From NCBI GenBank assembly GCA_949316235.1, contig OX438757.1, positions 19,357,005 through 19,421,004 of the forward strand: DNA of 64,000 nucleotides, in the 5' to 3' direction. The DNA is from Oegoconia quadripuncta. Its lineage: Eukaryota; Arthropoda; Insecta; Lepidoptera; Autostichidae. Positions 9,440 to 19,132 of this stretch are shown piece by piece. Every line of letters starts with the position of its first letter. Positions within the stretch are counted from its first letter, which is position 1. Below the pieces are notes generated by a model that saw only the letters and a program-made list of their open reading frames with translations, had not been told where the DNA came from and made no database searches. The translations under genes and the position numbers were made by a program.

Positions 9440-10093
9440 ATGCCGGTCGTGTTATATAAACTGGACGCGAGTCCACCAAGTCGCGCTGTGAAGATGATCA
9501 TTGAACAAATAGGCCTCAAAGTCGAAACACATGACGTCAACACGCTGGCCGGTGATCAGTTCAATCCAGAGTTCGTGAAAAAGAATCCAGTGCACAAAAT
9601 ACCCCTCATCGAAGATGGCGACTTCATTCTGTCGGACAGTCATGCTATTCTTACGTATCTGGTGTCGAAATATGGAGCTGATAAACGGGCTCAATTGTAC
9701 CCAAGTGACCTGAGGGTTAGGGCTACGGTAGACCAGAGATTGTTTCTTGAAGCTACAATGCTGTTTCCAAGATTTGGTGCTATAGCTGTTGACGTCATAA
9801 GAAATAAGAAAAGTGGACCTTCAGAGGAACAGATTGCTAGCGTGGATGAAGTATACGGATTTTTAGATACGTATCTACAAGCTAGTTCCTACTTAGCTGC
9901 AGATCATGTTACCATAGCTGATGTGTCTGTGGTTGCTTCAGTATCGACCCTGAATATTCTGGTACCGATTGATGAGAAGTATGAGAAGTTACGAGATTGG
10001 TTGAGTAGGATTCAGCAGGAGGCTTGGTATCAGAAGGAAAATGTTCCAGGTCTTGCTCAAATTGAACAAATTGTGAAGCAACAGTCAAATTAG
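9440..10093 (+). CDS. GSTe: Glutathione S-transferase, epsilon class (paralogue)
   Basis: This encodes a 217-residue GST with the same fold and likely role as the gene at 5330-5989: glutathione conjugation in the cytosol. Visible residues are Ser11 in SPPSR, His52 and cis-Pro55 in HKIPLIEDGD, SDSHAI with Asp66-Ser67, then VDQRLFLE and VTIADVS in the helical domain. The frame is open seven codons upstream (from 9419), but the start is placed at the internal ATG at 9440 because MPVVLYKLD aligns exactly with the paralogue. It is uninterrupted to the TAG stop. Segments such as ITYLVSKYGADKRAQLYPSD are nearly identical between the two proteins, while residues 101-120, near the hydrophobic substrate pocket in related GSTs, differ most, suggesting different substrates. 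It is transcribed away from the first gene across 3.45 kb of transposon-rich DNA. Confidence 0.95.
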   Translation: MPVVLYKLDASPPSRAVKMIIEQIGLKVETHDVNTLAGDQFNPEFVKKNPVHKIPLIEDGDFILSDSHAILTYLVSKYGADKRAQLYPSDLRVRATVDQRLFLEATMLFPRFGAIAVDVIRNKKSGPSEEQIASVDEVYGFLDTYLQASSYLAADHVTIADVSVVASVSTLNILVPIDEKYEKLRDWLSRIQQEAWYQKENVPGLAQIEQIVKQQSN

Positions 10094-10125
10094 AGTTAGT
10101 TATGACGTGATTTTTATTATGTGTT

Positions 10126-10131
10126 ATTAAA
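10126..10131 (+). terminator. Candidate poly(A) signal of the plus-strand GST
   Basis: ATTAAA starts 33 bases after the end of the stop codon. The minus-strand GST has the same variant close to its stop. Confidence 0.4.
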
Positions 10132-10226
10132 TGGAATGAGTGTGGAATTCAATTACCTTCAATCAATCAATGAAATCAATTACATTTTCATAATCTCCTG
10201 ACGTGCTTTGTCCATGCATTTTAATA

Positions 10227-10581
10227 TACAGGATGAAATTTAATTCGTATAATTCCTGTTCACTGCTTACTCCACTCCTAATTACGAACAACTTTTCCCA
10301 AGGGACCATAGCCGAATTCGATCAAAAAAGTAAAAAGTAAATCATTCTGAAACTAAAATTTCGGCTAAAATTCCTAATGGAAAGTTGTTCGTAATCACGA
10401 GTACATTCACCAGCCGAATATTGATGGACTTCCATACTAAAGGTGGTTTCGGAATGGTTTACTTTGTAAGTTATCGTCATTTTTTGATCGAATTCGACTA
10501 TGGTTCTTTGGGGAAAATTATTCGTAATCAAGAGTGGCGTCACCAGTATACAGGAATTACACGAATAGATTTCATCCTGTA
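10227..10581. mobile_element. MITE-3: fold-back element with about 100-bp arms
   Basis: The left arm (10227-10328) and the reverse complement of the right arm (10480-10581) share TACAGGATGAAAT, TAATTCCTGT, CCACTC, GATTACGAA-type blocks and CGAATTCGATCAAAAAA. TA flanks both ends. There is no coding capacity, and the frames across it on both strands are by-products of the inverted repeat. A partial copy is at 16968-17025. Confidence 0.75.
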
Positions 10582-10724
10582 TAAAGATCTGATGCAATAA
10601 ATAATGATAGTGAACATTTTGATGCAATCTGTATGACCTCATCAAAAGTATTAGTCACCGTAACAACCGATGAAAAAAAGACGGGTATTGTGTTGTGTGT
10701 TTGTGTTTGACGGTTGTGTCTCTC

Positions 10725-11062
10725 TTTTTTTTTATGCAAGACGGGTTCCTACTTGACCTCAATCACACCTGATGTTAAGTGAAGATGAGGTTGAAGGTGG
10801 AAGCGTACTGACCTGGAAACCCCAATACATTTGGGGGACAGGCTATCTTATCTCTGACAACCGGAACACAACAATGCTATTAACATTGCTGCTTGGCGGC
10901 AGATTTAGATAAGATGGTGGTAGCTAGCCAGGCGGGCATTTTATAATGCCCTACCACCAAACAAACCGAGTACTTAAACATGTACCCCGCTGGGAATCGT
11001 ACCCGCGATCTCCGAATCGTAAACCCAATGTTGTTTACATTGAGCCACGGAGGAGGAGGCGG
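10725..11062 (-). mobile_element. SINE-A copy, near full length
   Basis: T run, complete body and head on the minus strand, ending at the CGCCTCCTCCTCCGTGGCTC head, which has a short duplicated CTC triplet run. Confidence 0.9.
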
Positions 11063-11189
11063 CTCTCCTACCAAAAAATCGGTTACCGAATGTCGGTCGT
11101 GGGCGGGGAACCTAAATCATTTGCTTTTCTGGAGTTTACATAAATTTTCTATTTATAGTAATTTACAATATCTCTATAACAGTTCATCA

Positions 11190-11540
11190 TCATATTAGCC
11201 ACAGGATGTCCATTGCTGAATATGGGCCTCCCCCATAGATTTCCACAGTGACCGGTTGGAAGCGGCCTGCATCCAACGACTTCCTGCGACCTTCATCAAC
11301 TCGTCTGTCCACCTTGTGAGTAGACTCCTAAGCTTCGCTTGCCGATGCGTGGTCTCCACTCGTGAACCTTAATGCTCAACCCATCATCAGTCGTGCTCAC
11401 TACCACTTCAATTTACTAATCCGCTGGGCTATAAGAAGGGCTGGAAGAGATCTCTTAAAGAGATAAGTCCACCTTTGTACGTGACCTATTGTTTGTACTC
11501 TGTTATTGTAATATTTTGGTGCAATAAAGAATATATAATA
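11190..11540. mobile_element. RTE-a remnant followed by another LINE tail
   Basis: 11190-11400, read on the minus strand, is the coding and UTR end of an RTE-type LINE (plus-strand phrases ATATGGGCCTCCCCCATAGA and GACCGGTTGGAAGCGGCCTG). From about 11436 on the plus strand, AGAGATCTCTTAAAGAGATA and TTTGGTGCAATAAAG look like a separate 3' UTR with a polyadenylation signal. Confidence 0.55.
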
Positions 11541-12226
11541 AATAAATAAATAATAAATAAATATCCTTGGACATACACACAACGCCATCTAGTTCCACAT
11601 TAAGCAACCTATAGGCTTGTGTTGTGGATACCAGATGGTTGGTATACTACACAAATACATTATTTTCTTTGTAAATAAATACATATACCTATGAAATTGG
11701 AGTTTTTTTTCTTCGTTAATCATATGAACCAATTCCTGCGATTTTCAAAGCTATATCCAAATTTGTTTGTTAATTTGGAAAATGGAATATTAGTTCAAGG
11801 TTTCACATGAAATATTTAATTTCTGGGCTAAGTCACATAATAAAAAAAAATTTAACAGCGCTCTTTTCTTGTGCTTCCCATAATCATTTCTTAGATTCGC
11901 AGTAACTTTTATAAAGCGGTAACTTTTAAAAATTAACGCTGCCTATAACTTAATGTTATCCGATAATACACACAAAGTTTAGCTAAATTTGGACTTGCTG
12001 TTTCCAAAAAAAAAATCAAAAATGTTTGTATGGAGAAAACAGTCTTAATGAAATTCTTCATACAAAACGCCAATTTCATAGGTAAGGACCTAATGTAAAT
12101 GAAAAACGTCCATAACTCGGGTACACATGTCTGTATTCATCACACAAACAAAAGCCTCTAGCGGGATTCGAACCCGCGACCATTTGGTAAAGTAGCAGAG
12201 TTTCTAACCACTATACCAAACAGGTG
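11541..12226 (-). mobile_element. SINE-C copy split by MITE-1
   Basis: The 3' half (11541-11688) and the head half (12097-12226) together make one minus-strand SINE-C. The break lies inside the sequence that reads ATAAATGAAAACATCC in intact copies. Confidence 0.8.
11689..12096. mobile_element. MITE-1 copy inside SINE-C
   Basis: The ends carry CCTATGAAATTGG and its exact inverse CCAATTTCATAGG. The right end continues GTAAGGACCTAA, while the left end is a few bases shorter. The interior matches copies at 31371 and 62003. It is non-coding. Confidence 0.85.
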
Positions 12227-12317
12227 GATGATTAACTGGATAGCGTATTTGACCACAATCTCACCTGATGGAAAGTGACGATGTAGTCGAAAATGAAGCA
12301 CGCAATCTCAGTAGATT

Positions 12318-12811
12318 TAACCGCCTCCGTGGCTCAATGTAAACAACATTGGGTTTACGATTCGGAGGTCGCAGGTACGATCCCCAGCGGGGTACATGTT
12401 TAAGTACTCGGTTTGGTTGGTGGTAGGGCATTTTGAATGTCCGCCTGGCTAGCTACCACCATATTATCTAAATCTGCCGCCAAGCAGCATTGTTGTGTTC
12501 CGGTTGTCAGAGATATGATACCCAGTCCTCCAAATGTGTTGAGGTTTCCGGGTCAGTACGCTTCCACCTTCGACCTCATCTTCACTTAACATCAGGTGTG
12601 ATTAGTTGAAAAGATGTGTTGTTGCGGAGTTTCTTGTCGCTTCTTCTCCCTAACCATAACACCTTGTGAAGCGATGTAGTTAAAAAAAGAAAAATAACAT
12701 GTTGACTTTCAATAAGTGATATTTTTGTATCCTACATTGAATAAAATATTTTTGATTTTGATTTTTTTGATTTTGATTGAGGTCAAGTACCAATGTGTTG
12801 TGCATAAAAAA
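12318..12811 (+). mobile_element. SINE-A copy split by a LINE-J tail
   Basis: Head and body run from 12318 to about 12603 (CATCAGGTGTGATTA); the rest (GGTCAAGTACCAATG...CATAAAAAAA) is at 12777-12811. It is inserted in LINE-K. Confidence 0.85.
12604..12776 (+). mobile_element. LINE-J 3' UTR inserted in SINE-A
   Basis: It matches the 3' UTR of the 8552-8985 copy (TTGCGGAGTTTCTTGTCGCT, GTGAAGCGATGTAGTTAAA) and ends in TTTTGA repeats. It is a very short 5'-truncated copy. GATT at both edges could be part of a target duplication. Confidence 0.75.
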
Positions 12812-13023
12812 ATGATGCCTATTTACCTTGCTCTTGAAGATCCCAAGGTTGTAGGATTCAGGAAAGACTGACGCCGGAAGGGAGTTCCATGCTTTGGCTG
12901 TTCGCATTATGAACGAAGAGTCGAACCGCTTAGTGCGAATGTTCGGAATGCTGACTACATACGGGTGGAATCCCTCCCCACGCCTAGTGGTCCGAAAATG
13001 AAATGGCGATGATGGAATAAGAT

Positions 13024-13198
13024 TTTTTTTTCTTTATATGAGAGAGCGGCAAACGAGCATGCGGGTCACCTGATGGAAAGTAATCACCGCCGCCCATGGA
13101 CACCCGCAACACCAAAAGGGTCACAGATGCGTTGCCGGCCTTTGAGGAAGGTGTAGGCTCGTTTCTTGAAGGTTCCAATGTCGTACTCGTTCGGGAAT
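13024..13198 (-). mobile_element. LINE-L 3' end inserted in LINE-K
   Basis: T run, then the complement of the LINE-L terminal block up to CGTACTCGTTCGGGAAT. LINE-K sequence resumes at TATGTAATAAG. Confidence 0.8.
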
Positions 13199-13396
13199 TA
13201 TGTAATAAGAATTGATAAAATAAGCAGGTCCAAGTGTAAATTAGTTACCCATAAGAATATATAGGTACGAGAAACGTATAAGGTCATATCTTTATTAGTA
13301 CGCATTATTTAGAATAACAATCGGGTATTAGTACGCTCAACATGTGGTTTTAAAACGTTATGTAAATATTTTTGTGATATAGATAGTAGGTAAATA

Positions 13397-13568
13397 ACGA
13401 CTTATTTGGTGTAGTGGCACAGAATAGGTAATAGTACTAACGTAAGTGGTTAGAAACGATGATTGCTATACTAAAAGGTAGCGGGTTCGAATCCCGCTGG
13501 GAGCAAATATTTTTTTAATAATGGTTACAGACTCGTTTACCTGAGTTATGAATGTGTCTTTTGTATGC
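13397..13568 (+). mobile_element. Diverged SINE-C copy
   Basis: It has ACTTATTTGGTGTAGTGGCA, later CTATACTAAAAGGTAGCGGG with a TTCGAATCCCGCTGG B box, and a degraded body (CGTTTACCTGAGTTATGAAT). Extra bases lie between the A- and B-box regions. Confidence 0.55.
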
Positions 13569-13587
13569 ACTTAATTCTTTATAAAAA

Positions 13588-13690
13588 AAGTATTGGTTGG
13601 GTAGGGCATTTTAAATGTCTGCCTGGGGATCGAAACCGCGACGTCCGAATCGTAAACCCAATTTTGTTTACATTGAGTCACGGACGCGGC
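13588..13690. mobile_element. SINE-A pieces joined in opposite orientation
   Basis: 13588-13626 is plus-strand SINE-A body (TAGGGCATTTTAAATGTCTG, CCTGG). From 13623 to 13690 the sequence is the minus-strand head (GGGGATCGAAACCGCGACG... to the GGACGCGG end). Confidence 0.65.
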
Positions 13691-13924
13691 GTTTAATAGA
13701 TCGCGGAAAGGCAATATATACAGAAGCCCCTGTCAGGTCAGTGGAAGCTGCCAATCACACGACCGTTTTGATGGAGGGCCAAGTTAGATACCGAGGTGTT
13801 TTTCTCCTTTGTCTCGTTATTTCTTCTGAATTCTCTGTCGCTTTCCCGAATTGTTATTTGAGCCAATTGAACAATGCCTAATTGATATAAATTGGTTGGC
13901 ATCGCAATATATTTAAGCAAGATT

Positions 13925-14350
13925 ATTGCGAACTACTCGTCATGGTGACAGACTCTATTTACCTAGATATTTATAGGAATAATGCTTTCTGCATGGCAAT
14001 TAGAATTTTTAATAATTTACCTCCAGATTTAAAGAAAGTATCATCCCAAGCAATTCAAATTTCAAATTGGCTGCTAGAGAAGAGATTCTACTCAATCAAA
14101 GAATTTCTAGATATCAAACACAAAACAGATACCATTACTTACTTTTTAATATGTAGAGGTACCTATGTCTATGAATGTGATAATTTTGTGATATGTAGTA
14201 AATCTTCTTGACTATTTCACTCCTAGTCAAAGAAATGTATCAATATAATGTTTTCTAAACATATAAATTCAAAAATATAAATTTTACGCTTTAAAGAATA
14301 TTTGTATTGTATTGTATAAATGTATGAATCTGTACTTTAGAATATTAAAA
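13925..14350 (+). pseudogene. Decayed LINE C-terminus and 3' UTR
   Basis: One frame gives TTRHGDRLYLPR and, after a frameshift, another gives RIFNNLPPDLKK and LLEKRFYSIKEFLD, which resembles the end of jockey-type ORF2 proteins. The following AT-rich sequence to about 14350, with AATATTAAAAG, is probably its 3' UTR. The 89-residue open frame is part of this remnant and not a host gene. Confidence 0.6.
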
Positions 14351-15110
14351 GACATCCGCATTTTTGGGCCAGTGTTTTGTCACCTAATAAAAGGTACACC
14401 TAAAAAAAGCCGGTACTAAAGACTATCAACTTAGCTATTCAAAAGAATTTTTGGAACCTTAGTATAGTTATAAGAAATATTTGAAAATATCGCTCTCAGA
14501 AAACATTTTGGCTCACAAACTATACAAAAACTAAATTATTTCCAAAAAAAAAAAAAAATAGACAAGTGACAACTGACAACTGACATTTTTGACTGTGAGG
14601 TTATAATTTAAGTAGGGATAACCATGGACGTAACAATCAAACTGTTACGTCCATGGGGATAACAGCAACAGCAAGCGAGCGACGGACGACTCTGAAAAAA
14701 CAATTTTTCTTTGGCCTAGCATCTTGTTTCCATGCGTGAGAATGCATGTGGTTAATGTTGCCAGTATATAATTTCAAAGTTCCCCAAACCATATTTCAAA
14801 CCTCTTTTGTTCTTTTCTAAAGTCCTTTAAAAATATATGTGTTAGGTTTTTAGCACGTCTGATACTAAGAGTTCAAGACTATATTTATTAATTGAAGTGA
14901 CAACAAACTGGCCCAAAGATGTATGGATCTGTGCTGTTGTCCTTTGACAACATTAGAAAATAAGTTAATTAATAAAATGTTTGCACGCCGCATTACTGGT
15001 AGAACATAAGATCCTCAAACTAATTTGTGACCTTATAAATTATATTCTTACAAATAAACCATTCCATTCTATACTAAAAAAGATCATGTCAAAACAAAAT
15101 GCAAAAAAAG
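14351..15110. other. Unassigned DNA
   Basis: No supported gene. It holds the small hairpin at 14615-14663, listed separately, and an A run at about 14547. Confidence 0.5.
14615..14663. repeat. 33-bp hairpin flanked by GGGATAAC direct repeats
   Basis: GGGATAAC occurs at 14615-14622 and 14656-14663. Between them CATGGACGTAACA and TGTTACGTCCATG are exact inverse copies around a seven-base loop. Confidence 0.8.
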
Positions 15111-15114
15111 GTTT

Positions 15115-15350
15115 ACAAAATTAGTGACTAAGTGAATGACAAAAGCGTTTGGTGTTATAAAATTGTATTAGTTGTATACTTTACATTAAAAAAAAGGACA
15201 ACAATGATCCTGTGGGTTTCTTGAGCCGCTTCTTTTACCACAGATGATTTCCCTTTCCGAAGCGGTAGTAGCTGGACACACTGACTGACAGATAAATGCA
15301 ATAAGTCTTGGCATTTAACAAATGATATCATGTATCTTACTGTTTCTTGC
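15115..15350 (+). mobile_element. LINE-N 3' end
   Basis: It shares ordered blocks with the reverse complement of 25935-26235: GTGGGTTTCTTGAGCCGCTT, CAGATGATTTCCCTTTCCGA, CTGACTGAC, and AAATGATATCATGTATCTTA near the end. Confidence 0.65.
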
Positions 15351-15395
15351 TTGCTTGCTGCTTGCTGTTTCTGTCAGTCGTCTACAGAAGTTACT

Positions 15396-15455
15396 AAGGC
15401 CCGTACTAATAAACCGTTCTCAAGATTGAGATGACCTTAAGTTGACGCTTGAGAA
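15396..15455 (+). mobile_element. Half of a MITE-5-like element
   Basis: GCCCGTACTAATAAACCG and TCTCAAGATTGAG resemble the ends of the element at 44967-45172. No second end is visible. Confidence 0.35.
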
Positions 15456-15682
15456 TCTGTTCTCTCTTGCATTTAAGAGTTATGCTGTTATTTATTTATT
15501 TATAATTTATTGCACACGAGTACACATAAAAGTCAAATACATACTAGATACAGGATGTACAAAAGGTACTAGCTTATCTCTAAAATTTTATATTTAAAAG
15601 TAAGTAATTTAAATTATTTTTTTTATTTAAGATTAAGATTATTTTTAAGATTTAAAAAGATTTATATCTCAGTTAGATTAAT

Positions 15683-15888
15683 CATTCACTCATTCATCAT
15701 TCGAACAGCCAAGGCATGGAACTCCCTTCCGGCGTCAGTCTTTCCTGAATCCTACAACCTTGGGATCTTCAAGAGCAGAGTGAATAGGCATACTCGGATC
15801 GCGTGCTTCATTTCGACCACATCGGCACTTTCCCTTTCCATGAGGTGAGATTGTAGTCAAACTGGAGTCCAGTCAATCATAAAAAAAA
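15683..15888 (+). mobile_element. LINE-K 3' end
   Basis: AACAGCCAAGGCATGGAACT (coding NSQGMEL or TAKAWNS in the true frame), CCTGAATCCTACAACCTTGG, then the terminal GTGAGATTGTAGTC block and an A run. Confidence 0.8.
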
Positions 15889-16904
15889 ATATATTCTCAG
15901 TTATAAAGTTAAAAAGGCGTATACAGTGTCTCATTAATGATATGTTAACTTTGCTTAGTCTGAACATAGGGGTAGCCAATTTATCCTTTTATCTCAATTT
16001 TTTTTTCGTTTTATTCTCTCCTCTCGGAGAAGGCAAAGGGATCTAAGCCCATACAGCCATGTCTTATTTCTCTTATTTCTTCAGTTTATAAGTCAGTCTC
16101 AGTCAAAACAAGTAATTTATCGTATACTTGACGTATACAGAGTCTAGTCACGGTCAAGTGATTCTTCAGTAAAGTGGCAGAATGCTTTACAAAAGATTTT
16201 GGCGGCTTCTTGTGGAAACCCGAAAGCTCCGTTACGCACTTTAATTTACACTTCCCTTCACTTGTACACCATCACTAACTTTGCAGCACAATATCCTGCC
16301 ATAATTAAGCTTCAAAAGTCAGAATGCACAAATTATAAGAATTATAAAGAAAATTGCAACTTCACTCGCCGAGATCCCGCCAAAGAACCTCTCAAATTTA
16401 AGTTATGCTTGTCACTATTTTTCGGGAATGCAGAAATATTTTTTCGAACGTACATATTTCCAATGGTTCTCAAGAAAAGTATTGAGCAGGAAAAACCGCA
16501 TAGAACTCTCCGAATCTGGGCTAGATCGTTCTTTCTTATTATTTTCGATTTGATTCGTAATGATTTACAAATGTAGTACCCAACCTTGTTCTGTGATACT
16601 TACTCTTAAGTGACACTTAAGTTTCTAGCACTACCCTTATATGTCCTTTCACCTTTTGTTTTTCTTAAATTATCGCCTTTCTCCCAACATGGGAGGGAAG
16701 TTCCCCATTAGACATGGTTTCAGATATTCGTAATTGATTGCTGTCTGTGGGGGCTGCATTGACCACTGGGGTGTCGAATTATTAGGTATCTATTAATATA
16801 TCACAATCAATGGTCCAAACACAGAATCATCTTTATTTCCGTCAGTAGGAAGGAAAAAAAGATTTGTTGAAGCGAACCGTGGATGTTGTTTCAATCATAA
16901 AATT
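15889..16904. other. Unassigned DNA
   Basis: A 125-codon frame at 16199-16576 starts with TTG and has no recognisable domain, so I do not call it a gene. No repeat match within the window. Confidence 0.45.
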
Positions 16905-16948
16905 TGATTGAGGTCAAGTACGAACCCGTTGTGTATAAAAAAAAAATA
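16905..16948 (+). mobile_element. SINE-A 3' tail fragment
   Basis: TTGATTGAGGTCAAGTACGA, then CCCGTTGTGTATAAAA and an A run: only the last 45 bp of the SINE. Confidence 0.7.
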
Positions 16949-16967
16949 TCTCTGACCATCCCATTTG

Positions 16968-17025
16968 GGAAATTTTAATTCGTGTAATTCCTGTTTGTTG
17001 GTGACACCACTCCTGAAGACATAGT
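16968..17025 (+). mobile_element. MITE-3 arm fragment
   Basis: TTTTAATTCGTGTAATTCCT and GGTGACACCACTCCTGA match the arms of the fold-back element at 10227-10581. Confidence 0.5.
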
Positions 17026-17036
17026 TATAGTTATTA

Positions 17037-17232
17037 CTAGCTTTCCGCCCGCGACTTCTTCCGCGTGGAAGATTTCATCAAAATCGGTTCAACAAAAAAA
17101 AATTGCCTATATGTTAATTCAGGTCCTAATTTCATTCCATTCCCACCAAATTTCATCCAAAATCGTCCAGCCGATGCATTGCATACAGACATACACACAC
17201 ACAAACTTTCGCATTTAAAATATTAGTTGGGA
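17037..17232 (-). mobile_element. Short non-autonomous Helitron, both ends present
   Basis: On the minus strand the element starts TCCCAACTAATATTTTAAAT and ends CGCGGGCGGAAAGCTAG, with A before and T after it. A TC start, a CTRR end and A/T flanks are Helitron hallmarks. It is 196 bp, with no coding capacity and no clear hairpin before the end. Confidence 0.65.
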
Positions 17233-17239
17233 TTGCCCA

Positions 17240-17400
17240 TTTTGCACTGGCACCCTCGCTTGCTCTCGCAAGGCACTAGCTGAAAATCAGTGTCTTACCG
17301 CTATAGGTGAGGATCCACACTGAGCGATGGCCCATTTGTGGTACAGATACACATACAACTCTATTATAAGTTGTAACAGTTGTACTTAATTTTTATTTTT
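17240..17400 (+). mobile_element. LINE-P 3' region, tail replaced
   Basis: Nearly the same as 45325-45480: CTATAGGTGAGGATCCACAC, GCGATGGCCCATTTGTGGTA, CATACAACTCTATTATAAGT. It stops where LINE-Q sequence begins. Confidence 0.65.
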
Positions 17401-17403
17401 TAA

Positions 17404-17545
17404 CAACAAACAACAAAATATTCTTTAATGTACAACAATAAGAGGCATAACAACGATAAATAAGAAAAAAGGGATAGTACAATTTGGCGGCCTTATCACT
17501 AAAATCGATCTCTTTCACGCAACCTTTGGGTTAGGGACGCACATG
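17404..17545 (-). mobile_element. LINE-Q 3' end
   Basis: It carries TTTAATGTACAACAATAAG and TTGGCGGCCTTATCACTAAA, then GCGATCTCTT-like sequence, as in the minus-strand copies at 40245 and 48178. Confidence 0.55.
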
Positions 17546-17664
17546 ATATGTAGGTAGCGTGCGCGGTAAACTAATTTTAATAAAATAAATAAATCACCCA
17601 TATAAATACATACGTTAATTGAATACATACAAACATACATAATATATATAAAAAATTATACATA

Positions 17665-17981
17665 TAACCGCCTCCTTGGCTCAATGTAAACAACATTGGG
17701 TTTACGATTCGGAGGTCGCGGATTCGATCCCCAGCGGGGTACATGTTTAAGTACTCGGTTTGGTTGGTGGTAGGGCATTTTAAATGTCCGCCTGGCTAGC
17801 TACAACCATCTTATCTAAATCTGCCGCCAAGCAGCAATGTTCCGGTTGTCAGAGATAAAATAGCCAGTCCCCCATATGTGTTGGGGTTTCCCGGTCAGTA
17901 TGCTTCCACCTTCGACCTCATCTTCATTTAACATCAGGTGTGATTGAGGTCAAGTACCAACCCGTTGTGCATAAAAAAAAA
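17665..17981 (+). mobile_element. SINE-A copy, full length
   Basis: It begins TAACCGCCTCCTTGGCTCAA, with B-box-like GATTCGATCCCC, all body blocks and an A tail into AT repeats. Confidence 0.9.
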
Positions 17982-18325
17982 TATATAATATATAATATAT
18001 ACCCATATTGAAATTTATATTAATTAAATAGAATAAATAGTACGTAACAAAGCTCACAATAATTAATGTAATTATGGAACGAAACTCAGTAAGTGAAAGA
18101 GGATAGATAGAGGAGCTAGAGGGCTAGATACAACTCTTTCACTTGAGCCTTGAATACGTTCAGTGACTGAGCACGTCTAACTGAATCAGGTAGTGAATTC
18201 CATAGCCGAATAGCTTGCAATCTATTATGATCAACCAGCACCAGCGTATAAAATAAATAATCTAGTATGTAATAAAAATAAAAAAAAAACTGTTTTAACT
18301 TACCGTCAACGTCCGATCAGCGTCC

Positions 18326-18670
18326 GTGTTTTCATCTTAGGCTCCACTGAAAACCAGCGTTGTAGTCTAACTTCTAGACTGCAACTTATGCTGAGAAGGA
18401 GACCTTCTTTGATACCACTTTGCGACACCGAAAATTAATATTTAAGAACTTTAGTCTATAAGAGAAACTGCTTAGCTATTTTTATTGAATACTGTAAACT
18501 ACATTATGAGATAGGAGTACCTATTCTAACACATGAAACTGTTTTGTGTACTATACTTTTATCTCACTCGGTCCCAACTCACTGTATATATTTTCACAGT
18601 TTATGTAAAAATAATATGTGTGTCGCTAAATGGGTCAAATTAACGATTATTATTCTTATTCTTATTATCT
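18326..18670 (+). repeat. Repeat F copy
   Basis: GGCTCCACTGAAAACCAGCG, CACTTTGCGACACCG, a 200-bp AT-rich middle (ATTATGAGATAGGAGTA, TATCTCACTCGGTCCCAA) and the end GTGTGTCGCTAAATGGGTCA with TTCTTATTCTTATT. Confidence 0.6.
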
Positions 18671-18694
18671 AAAGGATTGACCGTAAATATTTAA

Positions 18695-18800
18695 TTACTT
18701 AAGGCTTTACAAAAACCATAACACCAAGCAGAATGATTTTGCGGTCGAATATTTTTGTATGTGTTTCATGCAAATAAACGTTTAATCTATCTATCGTTAG
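18695..18800 (+). mobile_element. LINE-P 3' terminus
   Basis: ACACCAAGCAGAATGATTTT, GTCGAATATTTTTGTATGTG, AATAAACG and TCTATCTATC, as at 45525-45640. Confidence 0.6.
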
Positions 18801-19132
18801 CTGGAACAGCGCAAACCCATTACGCTGTGAAGGTCATCAGGATTGCTCAATATACGAGTAGGAGGCAATGTAGGGTTTATCGTTGAGAGGTTAGATGCGC
18901 CCGAGTGTAATGAGAGCGTCTAATTAAGGCGCCAGATGTCGACCAATCAGACGTCGATACGCTACTGAATGCGCGATTGCGCAGTATTCTCTAGTACTTA
19001 CATAGAGTTGCTAAAACCACTTAATTAGTAAACTATGAGTAGCGTTGTCCGACATTTTTCCTCATGCGAAGTTACAGGAATGACTGAGGCATTGTTTCAT
19101 GCATTGCTATTATGGCATGTCGCCGCGGTTGG
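18801..19132. other. Unassigned DNA
   Basis: Moderately GC-rich with CpG-containing words. No gene or repeat could be supported. Confidence 0.4.

Larger units (their letters stand above)
12227..13215 (-). mobile_element. LINE-K 3' end hosting two further insertions
   Basis: LINE-K sequence occurs in three blocks: 12227-12317 (terminal part), 12812-13023 (RTAKAWNSLPASVFPESYNLGIF coding part on the minus strand) and from 13199. The first gap holds SINE-A, the second LINE-L. Comparison with the uninterrupted copy at 46196-46587 shows the blocks join in the right order. Confidence 0.75.

Noticed and set aside
16199..16576. A 125-codon frame in unassigned DNA
   Set aside because: It starts with TTG, has no recognised motif and no splice or promoter support. 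An open frame of this length can occur by chance.
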